Positions 10,143-20,912 of a stretch of DNA of 42,118 bases are shown one piece after another. The translations under genes and the position numbers were made by a program. The notes below the pieces were generated by a model. The model saw only the letters and a list, made by a program, of their open reading frames with translations. It searched no databases and was not told the DNA's origin. The DNA is taken from the NCBI GenBank assembly GCA_002150815.3, contig NDFF03000106.1:1-42118 (forward strand), written 5' to 3'. Numbering within the stretch: position 1 is the stretch's first letter; each line of letters starts with the position of its first letter. Source of the DNA: Grammothele lineata. Lineage: Eukaryota; Basidiomycota; Agaricomycetes; Polyporales; Polyporaceae.

Positions 10143-11969
10143 ATGACATCTTCAATCCACTCTACATCATTTCCCGCGACCAACCAGTCTCTGTCGTCGG
10201 ATCCGGAGGTATGCATCGTCGGGTATAAATCAGCCATAACTCAACTCGTATAATCTCGTAAAGACTAGCTGGGAAGGATGGAGCCGATCCAAGCGGTCTA
10301 AGCTCTGGGAAACCATCTATGCCACCTACTGGGGGAAAGATACTCTTGATCAGATTTTCAAATCTTCTCATGGTCCTCTGACGCTGCAAGAGGATATCTG
10401 GCGGGAGCTTGGCATCTGGAATGCCTCCCAAAAACTCTACCTCCGCGATGAGTACGAAGTATTCTACGAGCGCACAATCCGTACCGCACAACAAAGGTTC
10501 ATTTCTGGCGTCGTCATTACGGGTCAGCCAGGCACAGGTGTGTCTGGTCTCGCTATCATTCACCTTCACTCCAATCTGAGAAGACGTCAGGCAAGTCTTG
10601 CTACAACGTTTACGTTATCCTCCGTTGCCTGGCCAAAAAGCAGCCAGTCGTACTCCACACCTCCACCGGATTGACCCTGTGGTTTGGAAATGACGGCGTA
10701 CGAACAAAGCCGACGCTGGAGTTGAAACACAGAGAAATCGCCGGGACATATGAAATTCTCTCTGACCACTCCTCCAATGCTCCGCGACTCTGGGTCCTCA
10801 TCGATCCACGTCCAGTCGACTCCATTGTCTCAACAGTTTCAGCTCTAGGTTGCTTCCATATCGTCACCATCTCGCCTAATCTGCAACGCTACGAGCGTCT
10901 TCTCAAGGATGGGGGGCTGGAGTGGATCATGGACCCTTGGTCAGAGGAGGAGGTCCGAGCTCTGTATGTGTTTATGTTTCCTGTCACTATTTGTTATTCT
11001 GACTCTCGGTCCACCAGACCGATTCCCTCAATGATTGCCCCTCCGGTCCCGGAGACCCTCGATGATGCCTACGCCGCAGTGGGCGGCTGCCCACGCGACA
11101 TCATTCAGTATCTCGGAGATCCACAGGAAGTCGTAGAGAACATACGGACGCTAGTCGCTACCGTGATCAGGCCTAACGCCATGGAAGCGTTTCTTGCCGA
11201 TCTCCCAGTGAAACCCTCCGACTTCTCGCATCGCCTCGTTTTGTTGCGTCGATTGGAGCATCAATTGGAGCCCACGAAGACACTGAACGATATCGGGAGC
11301 TTTAGCATCAAGAGTCGTGCTGTGTTCAGGGAACTCGTTCTCAAAATTTCAGCTATCGACGACATGGGGCAGAGACGGAGCCTCTTCCGGGGTGGTTGCA
11401 CCTGGACGACTCCTCGGACGTTCGCGTTAGGAGTGCATCTATTCAAAGCTCTCGCCATCGCCACGATAACGAAGGCAACAATGAATGTCTTGGCACGCTT
11501 GGCACCTATGGTTGCGAAGAAGGAAGGAGTGTTTTCCTACGATGTTCCCTCCTCGGCACCGTTGAACGTCACCCCTATCCCGCTACGGCTTAGGGGCCTG
11601 GTCGACTTCCACCGCGCGAAACCCTTACACATAGAACCTGGCAACTGCTACGTTCCCTACGAAGTTAACGACGACTTGTTTGACGCTTTCTTCTTCCACT
11701 CCACTCCTCAAAACCTTGACCTCTATGTGTTCCTGGCGACTATCGACGATGAACACGGGTGTTCTGCGAGGGGCTTCGAAACGGTCAAGGACATCGTCGA
11801 ACAGGCCGAGAAGCAGACGAACAAGGAGGTCGAGATTACGTACGTGCTAATCGTCCCTTGGCGGTCGACGAAGAGCACTATTGAGTGGAATATGGCTGAG
11901 GAATACGGTCGAGCGAGGGGCAAGGTCTTGGTACAATTTTTAGACTTTGATACGCATGTCTCTGAATAG
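10143..11969 (+). CDS. Crinkler/RHS-like P-loop NTPase
   Basis: Four exons: 10143-10208, 10264-10537, 10591-10963 and 11018-11969; 554 residues. The ATG sits in a strong context (CACCATGAC). A helical lead-in (WRELGIWNASQKLYLRDEYE) precedes the Walker A motif GQPGTGKS, which is split by the second intron inside a Gly codon. LWVLIDP is a plausible Walker B strand, and SEEEVRAL followed by VGGCPRDIIQYLGD resembles the helical lid seen in Crinkler and RHS-family NTPases. The C-terminal 250 residues show no family I can name, and there is no nuclease motif I can point to. There is no signal peptide, so it is probably intracellular unless exported unconventionally. Such genes form large, variable families in Agaricomycetes. 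The family call rests on motif layout and remembered resemblance, not a search. Confidence 0.72.
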
Positions 11970-12714
11970 AATCCCTTGAAACATACCATATTCTCGTTGG
12001 ATGAGTCGAAGAACATGTCAATTTAACTTCAAGTTAAGAAGTATAAGAACCCGTATTGGTCACATATCACAGTTCATTGACGACGCACTGCGGGTTCCTC
12101 GTGTAGACGACTATCATTAGCAGGCGGACAAGCGGATTCGTTGTGGATGCCTCGATGACATCGAAATCCACGTCAGATTTGACAAGCTTCTTTCCTGTTC
12201 CAGTCCGCAATACATGTCTTGGCATACAGCATGGGCAACCGCTCGCCGCCAGCGCCGTCGTCGACGTCGATCACACCTGCCACTTACGCCTGCCGGGGAT
12301 GTCAACCTGTGTTGCAGTAACCATCGACGCCACATACATATGCACAGAACGTTGACTGACATAACATCCAGCTTAGATGGATGGGAAGGCCGTTGGTTGT
12401 CCTAATCCGCCGACGTATGAACGACTTGGGGCACTTGCGGAGCGCAGGATTTCAACGTCGTTTCTCGCCACGCGACATTCTGCTACCACATAGCTGTTGC
12501 ATTACGTAGAGACTCCGATAAGTAGTAAAAGACTGCGTGCGTAGGTATCTCCAAGAGCAGGAAGCTGCGTGCAAATAGATAGGGGCTCGACCACCAACTC
12601 AATCACCTAGCTACCCCGTCCTGGTTCTGCAGATAGAACCCACCGTCTTCCCAGACGGCGCTCGATGCCATGTCTCCACCCTCGTCCTCTCGCCATCGCA
12701 CCAATCCCTTCTCA
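11970..12714. other. Convergent 3' spacer
   Basis: Lies between the stop codons of the NTPase gene and the MARVEL-like gene. A minus-strand frame near 12250-12070 (KLVKSDVDFDVIEAS) reads like coding sequence but has no start, partner exon or relative that I recognise. It could be a decayed gene fragment. Confidence 0.35.
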
Positions 12715-13748
12715 TCAAACCTGCGGGTACGGCTGGCTGTAGCTCGTCGCCCCCGCCGACTGCCCACTCACGGGCGTGCTCGACGGCTGACTCGGCGGCG
12801 CAAGCTGCACCTGCGATCCGTGGCTCCCCGGCTGTCCCGGGATCTGCGGCTGGGGCATCGTCGTGTACTGAGGCTGACCGTACGGCTGCATGGGCTGTGC
12901 TTGGTACGGCTGCTGCTGCTGTTGGTACTGCTGCATCGGGGGCTGCCCCATGGACACCTGCTGCTGGTGCTGGGGGAGACCGGGCGCGGCTGACGCGGCG
13001 ATGAGCTCGGGGCGCTGTCTGATGGTCGAGAACCAGATCGACCGGCCGCGCGTCACGTCGACGATCGCGACGATAAGGAGGAGGATGGTGTACCCCATGA
13101 CTGTAGAGCGCGCGCGTCAGAGGGGGACCGGCAAGGCAGGGGATGAACTTTAACGAGAGGACTTACGGGCGACCCACGCAAGGAAAGAGAAGGCCTCGAT
13201 CGCCTGCGTCTCACGGCACACCTGGTTGAGGATATCGTCGAGGTAGTTGCACGTCGAGAATACGGCGGAAGTCTGGTCCACCGTGAGCGCGCCCGCCGCT
13301 ATCCAAAGCACCCAGAGTACGGCTGGCGTAGCGCCGAGTCAGTTTTAGGCGACATCAACGTGGGTTGTGAGGTGCGACTTACAGAGCCAAGAGAGCTCAA
13401 ATACAACTAGAGACGTGAAGGCGCCTTTTCGGAGCAAGTCTACGATGAGCCTAGTCCGCGTCCGTGAGATTCGAGAACGAAAAGAGAGAACGCAAAATAC
13501 CTACATTATCTTCAACGTGATGAACGTGAGTCCGGCCACCGCGATAGCGAGCACAGAGAAGTTGTAGTAAACTTCAAAGTACTTCTCCGAGAAGAACGTG
13601 ATGTCCGCCCCAAGGGAAACAACGATGGCGGCGCACACCAACGTGAACGCTGAAGCCGCCTCGGCCTGTTAGCGGCCCGTGCGTGGAAAGTCGAAACAAC
13701 GAGTCACTCACCGAACACAACGATACGAATAATCGACAGCCAATGCAT
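12715..13748 (-). CDS. MARVEL-like tetraspan membrane protein with Gln/Pro-rich tail
   Basis: Five exons: 13748-13712, 13649-13505, 13450-13383, 13322-13167 and 13100-12715; 263 residues. Four membrane segments are clear: SIIRIVVFAFTLVCAAIVV, FSVLAIAVAGLTFITLKI, FTSLVVFELSWLSVLWVLWI, and FSFLAWVALMGYTILLLIVA. The last extracellular loop contains two cysteines (CNYLDDILNQVC), which could form a disulphide. This is the layout of fungal MARVEL-domain proteins, which associate with eisosomes or membrane traffic. The tail of about 110 residues is low-complexity (QQQ, QPY, MQPYGQPQY, ending SYSQPYPQV), probably disordered and cytosolic. It is convergent with the NTPase gene. Confidence 0.82.
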
Positions 13749-16290
13749 GACGCTCGTATATCCCTAGAATGTAAAGAAGGACAGAAGGGCAGAAAGCGCA
13801 CACGGAGGGTGAGTCCCAGAGGGTGGCAGCGACGAAGTGGCGGAAGGTGGCGGGGCGGAGAGCGGGGCATTCTCCACGCCTTCTGCATTTATGTCTACCT
13901 GCCGGGTCCTACGCGCTGCCCGGATCCGCGGGACGCCACCCGCGTCCTTAGGGCCCAGTACGTCGTTATGCGATGAACCCGGACGGTGACTGATACACGC
14001 TTGGCCCGGGGCGAGGAACATGACATGACAGTTCCGAGCTGGCATGGCTGGCGTATTTGGCGTATCGGCAACCGATCAGGTTAATGCGGCATCGCCACGG
14101 ACGAACAACGTTACCCAAAGAGGATCAGCAGACGTACTCGTCGCGCGATGGATATGGCTTGCTCCGCGGATCCCCGCAGGACGTCAAGTGGCGACCGAAT
14201 GCCCCAGACGTGCATTGCCCCGGTGATGAATAGTGAGCTAAACAGGAGTTTGCCTTGACTTGAAGAGCATCCTCCCGGTGGTCTGAGGAATCTTGTATTC
14301 GCCGCGACGGAATGGAATTTGATGGAGGGCGCGAGAAATATTAAGGGCGGGTGCGTTCAGGTAAAAGCTGTGCCGTATATTAAGTTCCATATATAGCCGT
14401 ATCTGCACGCCATTTTTTCCTCTGATTCTTCGCGTCATCGCCTCCAGCTCTTCGTGCTCACACTGGTAAGGCCACTTGGGCTGCCTTTCACTGAATAGCA
14501 TAGCTGTCGGGGGCCTTAGGTGCATGGACAAATAGCTTAATGTTTACCCGGGAACATTTCAGTAAGCGTTCACTTTGAGCGAGCATACTATACGTACCTT
14601 TCCCTATAAGACCAACCAAGATTCAATCTCTCGCAGAAGTGTAGCTGCAATCCATCGAACTTTGAACCCTTGACTGTGTAGCGACATGGAAAACAGCGAT
14701 TGGGTCGGAGACAGCTGGCGATCCTAGAAGTGTACGCGAACTACGCAAAAGCATGCTGCCTCTTGAGTCTTCAAAGAGGTCGAAGTGCCCTGCATTTTCC
14801 ACGTGTCGCCGCCTTGCATCGTGTGGCAAAACTCTGCGGGATTGCTGCTACTACAGTCAAGTGACCAAAGTCTTGCAAACCGCTGTCGAACTCGGGACCT
14901 GCCAGGTCAATGCCAGGCCCATTGCAATTGCGAGATTGGGGTCTTAAAGTTCACTGCCAGTAATCGGACAAGACCAAAGGTGTTTCGATTACCGCTAGGC
15001 TAAGAGAGAGGGCCAAGCGGCTGAGACCTCTGGGGTCAGGGGGGCTTCAGCGACCTTCAGCTGATCTTGGGAGTTCAAGAAAAGGATGACGCACCGACCA
15101 GATCAAAAAGGCGCAAGAGAGGTGTGTCCCCGATCAACCCAAGTCAACGCTCGGACCGTGAGACCCGGATGAAGCCCAGGCCTCCAAAGGACGTTCGCCG
15201 AAAAACGCGGGATCCACGAGCGTCCGCAAAAGGCGGGTAAGTACGGCCCGGGGGCCACGTGTCAACCTTATTCGTCGATCTCACCTCCGAGTCCGAGTCG
15301 TTGAGTGATGGCACCAGGTCACTCTCTACTCAACGCCAAGTCAGTGTTCCAGATCCCCGTATTGACCTTCTCAATGACGGGCAAACCCCTTAGCAGTTCA
15401 CAAACGCTCGGTCGCCCTCCCAGCTTCACCAGCGTCAACGCTTTCCGGACAGTGTTTCATGCTTAAGGTCCGCATCACGCGAGTGCAAGAGCGGTGGAGC
15501 AGGAACAGGGCCATCGAGTCGGAGATTTCGCCTCGCAGCATCGAGGGAGTGCACCGAGTGCTAAGTAAGTACTGCATCCGGTCAAGCTCGTAAAGTCACA
15601 CATATATACATGCGCACCCCCCGGCCTCACATCGCCACCAGCCGTGGACGTTATCCACAAAGCCGATCACGACGCCGTATTTATATGTCGAAAGTTGAAA
15701 CACTGCAACCTTGACATTGCGGCTAAGTGCCCGGCGCGCACCCATCGCCGGTCTCGACTGTCGACAAGGGCCCGTTCGGCGCTGTGCTACGTACTTAGGC
15801 GAGCGCACCACACCACAACGCTCGCTCCTCCACGATCCCGCCTTCCTTCCTTTGTCCGCCCGCAGCCGAACGCACGGGCGCCTGGGGCCTGTCCCTGCGT
15901 TGCCGCTGACAGCCTGACGACGGGCAAGCCGCAGCTAAGAACCTCAAGCCAACGCCAATGGCCTAATGGCAATGCTCAGTAAGAATGGGCTAAGAACGGA
16001 CGAGAGAAGCTAACGCGGAGCAAATCGCGGAGCGCAGCACAAGCTCGAACCGGCGGCGGCCGAGGCCCAGGGATAGATCGTAGAGGCGCACCGCACCGCG
16101 CAGCGCGCGGCGTATTGGGCTGGCCGCTGGCGCAGGGGAGCGAGCGCTCGCGGAGAGGATCAGGGCGCACCCCGGTGCCTCGCGCGCTGCGCGGTTGCGA
16201 GCTGCGCGCCACTCGCGCCCTCCAACTCGTCTTCTTCAAGTTCCAGGGCGCAGGAGGGAGGAGGGTTCGGATGTGCGATACTTACTCACG

Positions 16291-16330
16291 GCTGTGTGTC
16301 CATGTGGCCGTGTGTCCAGGACACACACAG
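16291..16330. repeat. GT/AC inverted repeat
   Basis: GTGTGTCC at 16310-16317 is followed after one base by its exact complement GGACACAC at 16319-16326. A second copy of TGTGTGTCC begins at 16293, so two alternative hairpins are possible. It lies in the GC-rich gene-poor stretch upstream of the gene at 17872. The function is unknown; it may be simple-sequence noise. Confidence 0.5.
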
Positions 16331-17744
16331 GCCTGAGAGGGTGGGAGAGGATGGGACGGGAAACGGGGAGTCGAGCCGCAGCGGCCGTCCGAGCGCGCGA
16401 CGACGACGCCGGGCGGACGGAGATGTGCGCGCAACCCTTGTTCCTCCCTCGCGCGCGTAAACGCGCGGCCGCTCCAAGCCCCCGCGCGCGGCTCCGAAGC
16501 GAGCCGTCTTGTCCGTCGGCCCAGTCGATCTGCAGATATTAAGTAATATTCGTTTCATTCATAGAACAGAACAGAATCTGAACAGACACGAGAACGCCGC
16601 CGCCGGGACGAACCCGCGCCCGTTGTATTTTAGGCGTAGGCCGAGGCGGCTCGCGGCGTTATACTTATTTGAGGGTCATCGTGGCTGTCAGTGTCACGAC
16701 GCGCGCGGGGCGCACAACAAGGCGAGCGTGAGTGGACGTGGTGCGTACGTGACCGTGGCGGTGTGAATTGGCCGTTCGAGGCTTCGCCCGGCGGGACCGG
16801 ACACGTTGCTTCAGGGTGGGGTGGCACGTCTGCAGACTGCGTGCGGGAAGATGTGGACGGGGGAGAAGAACAAGGTCATGCCACAGTACGGCGCGAGCCG
16901 TGAGTGGACGCGGGGGTCCTGGGATCTGTCCGCTGTCAGACCGGCTGACGGAGTGCTGAGAGAGCGACTGATGCTGGGGTGCGCACTGTGGATGGGTCCG
17001 TGTGTTGGGTGTTCCGTGCGGGCGAAGGGACACGCGGGCGTGCATGAAGGAAGACGAGAGCAAAGGCGGAGAAAACATTTTGGAGAGCGGACGCGTTGCG
17101 CAGCGGTGAATGATTGATTCGGAGGAGTTCGCTCGCTCGCAGCAGGCCGAGGGGCGGAGGGAGGCGACGGAGGTCTGTACGGAAGGACGGGGCTGCGAGA
17201 TATGTGAGCTGCGGAGAGCCCTCGGACGAGGTGTGGTCGAGGCACTGGGCACTGGCCATGGCAGGTGGAAGTTGCGAGGCAGGATGCCGTACCGTCGCAC
17301 GGGATCGATGGGAGTGAGCTCAGCCTCGGAAAGCGCGAGAGCCATCGTTTTCGATTCTCGGGACGCAGCGACCGAGGGCACAGCATCGGAGTCGGAGGCT
17401 AGTGCGGTCGCGCGTGACGTGCGTGTCAATGGCCATATATGCGCGAAACAGCGACGGCGGAGGCGAGAGGACGACCCTGGGCACTGAATGGCCGCGTCGG
17501 TGGACGAAACGCAGGGCGAGGAGAGGCCGACGTCGGGGCGGATGCGTCGGCCGGCGCGGGCGGGACGGCGGGCGGGGGAGGAGCGCTGGAGGAGAGGCGC
17601 CGTGACGGCTGCGGGACGGTGACGAGAGTGTGACGAGATGAGAGGGAGATCTGGGAGATGCGGGCCAAGGAGACGGCGCCCTGACTCATCCACGTCGTCG
17701 CCTGCCCTCCATTTTCGATTTGGTAACGGTCAAGACGCGAACTA

Positions 17745-17751
17745 CATAAAT
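17745..17751 (+). promoter_or_regulatory. Possible TATA-like element
   Basis: CATAAAT lies about 120 bases before the ATG at 17872 and is followed by a long pyrimidine-rich leader. Position and context fit a fungal core promoter, but no transcript start is known. Confidence 0.3.
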
Positions 17752-17871
17752 CCTCGCACGTCCCCCAATGCCTCAGCTCACTTTCCGCCCTGCCCGCCCC
17801 TTGGCGCACTCTCATTCTCTCCTTTCTCCTTCCTCAAGCCGGTCCCACCCACTCCCGCCCATACATAGAAG

Positions 17872-18706
17872 ATGGCCTCCTCGTCCAACATGATCCAGTT
17901 CCCGCGCATGCACTCCCCCTCAAACTCCTGGGACTCGGCCATGGATAAACACCTCTCCGCCTACCCCTTGCCTCCTCACGCGGGGCGCTCCCTCAAGCAG
18001 AGCCGCTCGTCCGAGAGCCTCACCCAGCGCAAGGACCGCGTGGAGTTTTTGCGGCGGAGAGAGTGGACCCGCAGGGTCGCAGCCAGCGGCGATCAGCCCA
18101 GCGTGTCTCCCGTGAGTACTCCTGCCTCCCGTTTTCCGCGCCTCGCCCAGCCCCTCCCCCTCCTCCGTCTCCATCCCGACCGTGTCATCTCGAACGCAAT
18201 CACTGACGTCCCGGTCCTTCTCGGTCCATCCCTTTCGCCTGCAGAGGCGCGCGCGAACCTACTCCTGGGAGGACATCGTCGCCGCGGCCGATGCCGCCGC
18301 GAGCAACTTCGACTACAGCCCGTCCGCGTCGCCGTACGTCGGCCGGCCGGATACGATTGACGAAATGGACGAGGCCGACGAAGAGCCCTACGTCATCTAC
18401 ACCGCGACGCCGCGCCCGCCCGCACAGCACGCCGCCCCGTTCGCATACCCCCCTATCGCGCATATCGCGCACGCCCCCGGCGCCGTCATCTACTCCACTT
18501 CCTCGCCTTCTTCATCACCTTCGCCTACGCCCTCGCCGACGCTGTCACCCTCGCCCTCGATGACGCCCGTGCGGGACTTGCCCATGCTCGGCGGCATCGG
18601 TGGCCCATACTTCAACGCGAGGCGCGCGTCCTGGCGCGGCCCGCACTCGCGGCACTCGTCGCTCTCATCGATATCGGAGGAAGACGAGGGCCTCGCGCGG
18701 CTCTGA
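17872..18706 (+). CDS. Hypothetical disordered protein
   Basis: Two exons: 17872-18111 and 18245-18706, joined in phase 0 across a GTGAGT..TGCAG intron; 233 residues. I do not recognise a domain. The N-terminal half is basic and Ser-rich (SLKQSRSSESLTQRKDRVEF, then RRREWTRRV). After the intron comes an Arg-rich stretch with TYSWEDIVAAADAAASNFDY, the most structured-looking segment and possibly a short helix or docking motif. Next are an acidic patch (DEMDEADEEPYVIY), a Pro/Ser low-complexity tract near residues 165-185, and a C-terminal SRHSSLSSISEEDEGLARL that could be a phosphorylation cluster. There are no membrane segments or signal peptide. The gene has large empty flanks on both sides. 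Confidence 0.7.
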
Positions 18707-20912
18707 GCCGCCCGATTATTCCACGCAATTATCATCTCCATTTCATCCGGACGTCCGTCCCTGGCTCCGAAACCGCGATCTGCCGCTCCTGGGGAGAAGA
18801 AGACCAGTCGCGCCTGATGGGGCGTGCGCGCGCATATCCCTCCCAAGCCCTGAAAGCACCTGCGTCGGCCCGTACTGCAGAAGTCCCAGTAATCAACCGA
18901 AGCCTCCCTCGGACGGGAGGCGTGTACATACCCACGCCGAGTGTACCGTGTACGATATGAGTGTGTGCTTGTTCCGGGAGACGGAGAGGACGGAAAAGCG
19001 CGCCCGCCCCGGGGCGGCGGGCACGCCCACGATTTTATCACTACCCCTGCCTACTACCCCTTGCTGCTATCTATCGCCTCACGGCCCTCCCTCACTCCCT
19101 CCTTCCCTCGCCCAAGTTCCTCCACTTAGCCATCAGATGCAGAGACGGACTCTCTACCTTGCTACCCCCCTGCGCCCTTGCCTAATGTGTATCTTTATTA
19201 TCTTATGCGTGTACTTGTGCTTCTTGTCATCCCGCCAGAGCCAGCGCGGCCTGTCCAATCGATATCACCATCAGCCTCCGCCGCGCCCATCTTTCCCGTC
19301 CTTGTCTTTGTGCGTGTCTGCGCCCGCCCGCCCGTCCGTCCGTCTGCCTGTCCGCCCATTAATCACGTCCTGCGCACACGTGTTGCCCCAAGTCAGTCGA
19401 CGCCCGCGCGGGCATCAAACGAAAGCCGCGCTGAGTATTGTATCCCGCATCGACCTGCGCATCTGGGATCAGAGCGCAGAGCGAGGCCGGTGAGACCGGT
19501 GTGACATGGCATACATAACATAACAATGTTTCGCCGCTCGTATGTTCAATGTTGCGCGAGGACCGTGCATGCGCATCATCCGCAACGTCACGCACGTCAA
19601 CGGCCGACGCCGACATCGATCGCTCCAGCCTCTCTGCTCCTAGTGCTGCCGTTACAGCACGCACTTGAGTTACTTGGTGCTTACTGAACCAGCGGAGATG
19701 GGTGGGCCTGGGCGGGCGGGCCCACCCAGGCCCCCATCGCGGGCGGTGACGCGTACGGAACTCGAACGCGCGCGAAGCCGGCGGGCCCCATGACGCGTGA
19801 CGTGCAGCATACAGGGGCCCGCGGAGAGTCAGTCAAGCGGTCACGGAGAAAGAAGAAAGGAGGGGAACTGAGGAGGAACGTGAGATCTATGGCCAACTAC
19901 TTAGGGGAGCTCGAGGGAGGCATGGAACCCGCAGCGCCGCTGCCAACCTCGAGGCTCCCCCGCGCGCCGCACGACAAGTGCGCCCCGCGTCACATGTGGG
20001 ACGGACAACTCACTGGTATGGACGCTAGCCGCTGCCTATGTAAGACCTGGTCGTCGTGGATCCGTCCCGCATCCCGTCCCGACCGGGCATCGCGAAGGAG
20101 TGCTCGGTAAACCCGCGAACTCTTAGGCAGGCAGGCATCCGCTTCGAGCTCGAGTCAGGCGCACGATGCACGTACGTCGGATAGGGGTCCCCGGTCGCGA
20201 GCTTCTAGTGCGCGTAGCTGATCAATAGCTGACGTCGAGATCTCGGAGACTCCCACTCTGAGATTCGGACAGAGCGGCGGACGTGCCGGATCGTCACGGC
20301 TCGCCGCTGTTCGGGCCAACTACTGGACGCGGGGAGTCCGGACTCACGCGGGTGCGCACCAGTGCGTCAGTAGTGACGAGCGCGCGCGTGCAGACGGCGT
20401 CGTGGTTTCCAGCGTCCCATATACATTGAGCGGCTGTCAGTAGGAAATATACAAGGAAAGAGAAGAGAAGACGTGTTGTGCGACAAAGCAGAAGCAGCGG
20501 ACGCGGACGCAGAGGGCAGGAGCGGGCATGATGAGAGAGAGGCTCGGGAGTCGACGGGGGCAAGCGGACGCGGTGCGCACGAAGAAGACGCAGGCAGGCG
20601 CTCGATTTCGCACTGACAGAAGGCGAGCGAGAAGACGGCGGACGGGAAGACGGAGGGCGAAAGCGATAAAGGAAGCAACGTCCCAGGCGCGTCGCGGGCA
20701 GAAACAAGAGTGCGGGGCAAGGTCGAGCGAGGCGGGGGTGGTATAGTATGCGAGGTATCCGTCCCAGGCAAAAAGGCAGAAAAAGCAGCAAAAGCAAGCC
20801 GAACCAACGACGAACCATCCGTCCGGCGACAGCAGCCGCCCTTCGTCCCCATCCCGGCCCCAGACGGCCGGACGGGGCGAGAGGCAGGCTCGGGCGACGC
20901 GGGAGGGCTCGT
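18707..20912. other. Intergenic, 2.2 kb
   Basis: 3' flank of the hypothetical gene and 3' flank of the Munc13-like gene. Long pyrimidine-rich tracts occur on the plus strand around 19.0-19.4 kb and on the minus strand around 20.4-20.8 kb, and create long open frames (for example minus 20818-20294) of Leu/Pro/Arg/Ser-biased composition. No splice structure, family or repeat supports a gene. Confidence 0.4.

Larger units (their letters stand above)
13749..17871. other. Gene-poor, GC-rich 4.1 kb stretch
   Basis: No convincing gene. From about 15.7 kb onwards the sequence is very GC-rich with many overlapping frames on both strands, including a 342-codon minus frame (17693-16665) of Ser/Pro/Arg-biased composition that I do not accept. 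A 97-codon minus frame at 14531-14238 (EHEELEAMTRRIRGKNG) and an open frame at 15025-15390 are the only pieces with any coding flavour. The right part is probably the promoter and leader of the gene at 17872. Confidence 0.45.

Noticed and set aside
10540..10580. Alternative 41-base intron in the NTPase gene giving GQPGTGKTSGKS
   Set aside because: The 53-base intron 10538-10590 gives a clean Walker A GQPGTGKS without a duplicated GKS-like piece and has the usual intron length.
12070..12290. Minus-strand coding-like fragment (KLVKSDVDFDVIEAS)
   Set aside because: Short, without a start or splice partners, and with no relative I recognise; kept only as a note in the spacer entry.
14880..14915. 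tRNA-like string GTCGAACTCGGGACC
   Set aside because: Its reverse complement resembles a T-arm, but the 3' side of the stem does not pair and no acceptor or anticodon stem can be folded around it.
16665..17693. 342-codon minus-strand open frame
   Set aside because: Composition is dominated by Ser, Pro and Arg as expected of a GC-rich region read in the wrong frame; no domain, no splice structure, and several other frames are equally open there.
20294..20852. Two overlapping minus-strand frames of 161 and 174 codons
   Set aside because: Leu/Pro/Arg/Ser-rich translation of a pyrimidine-rich tract; no family or splice support, and two frames are equally open.
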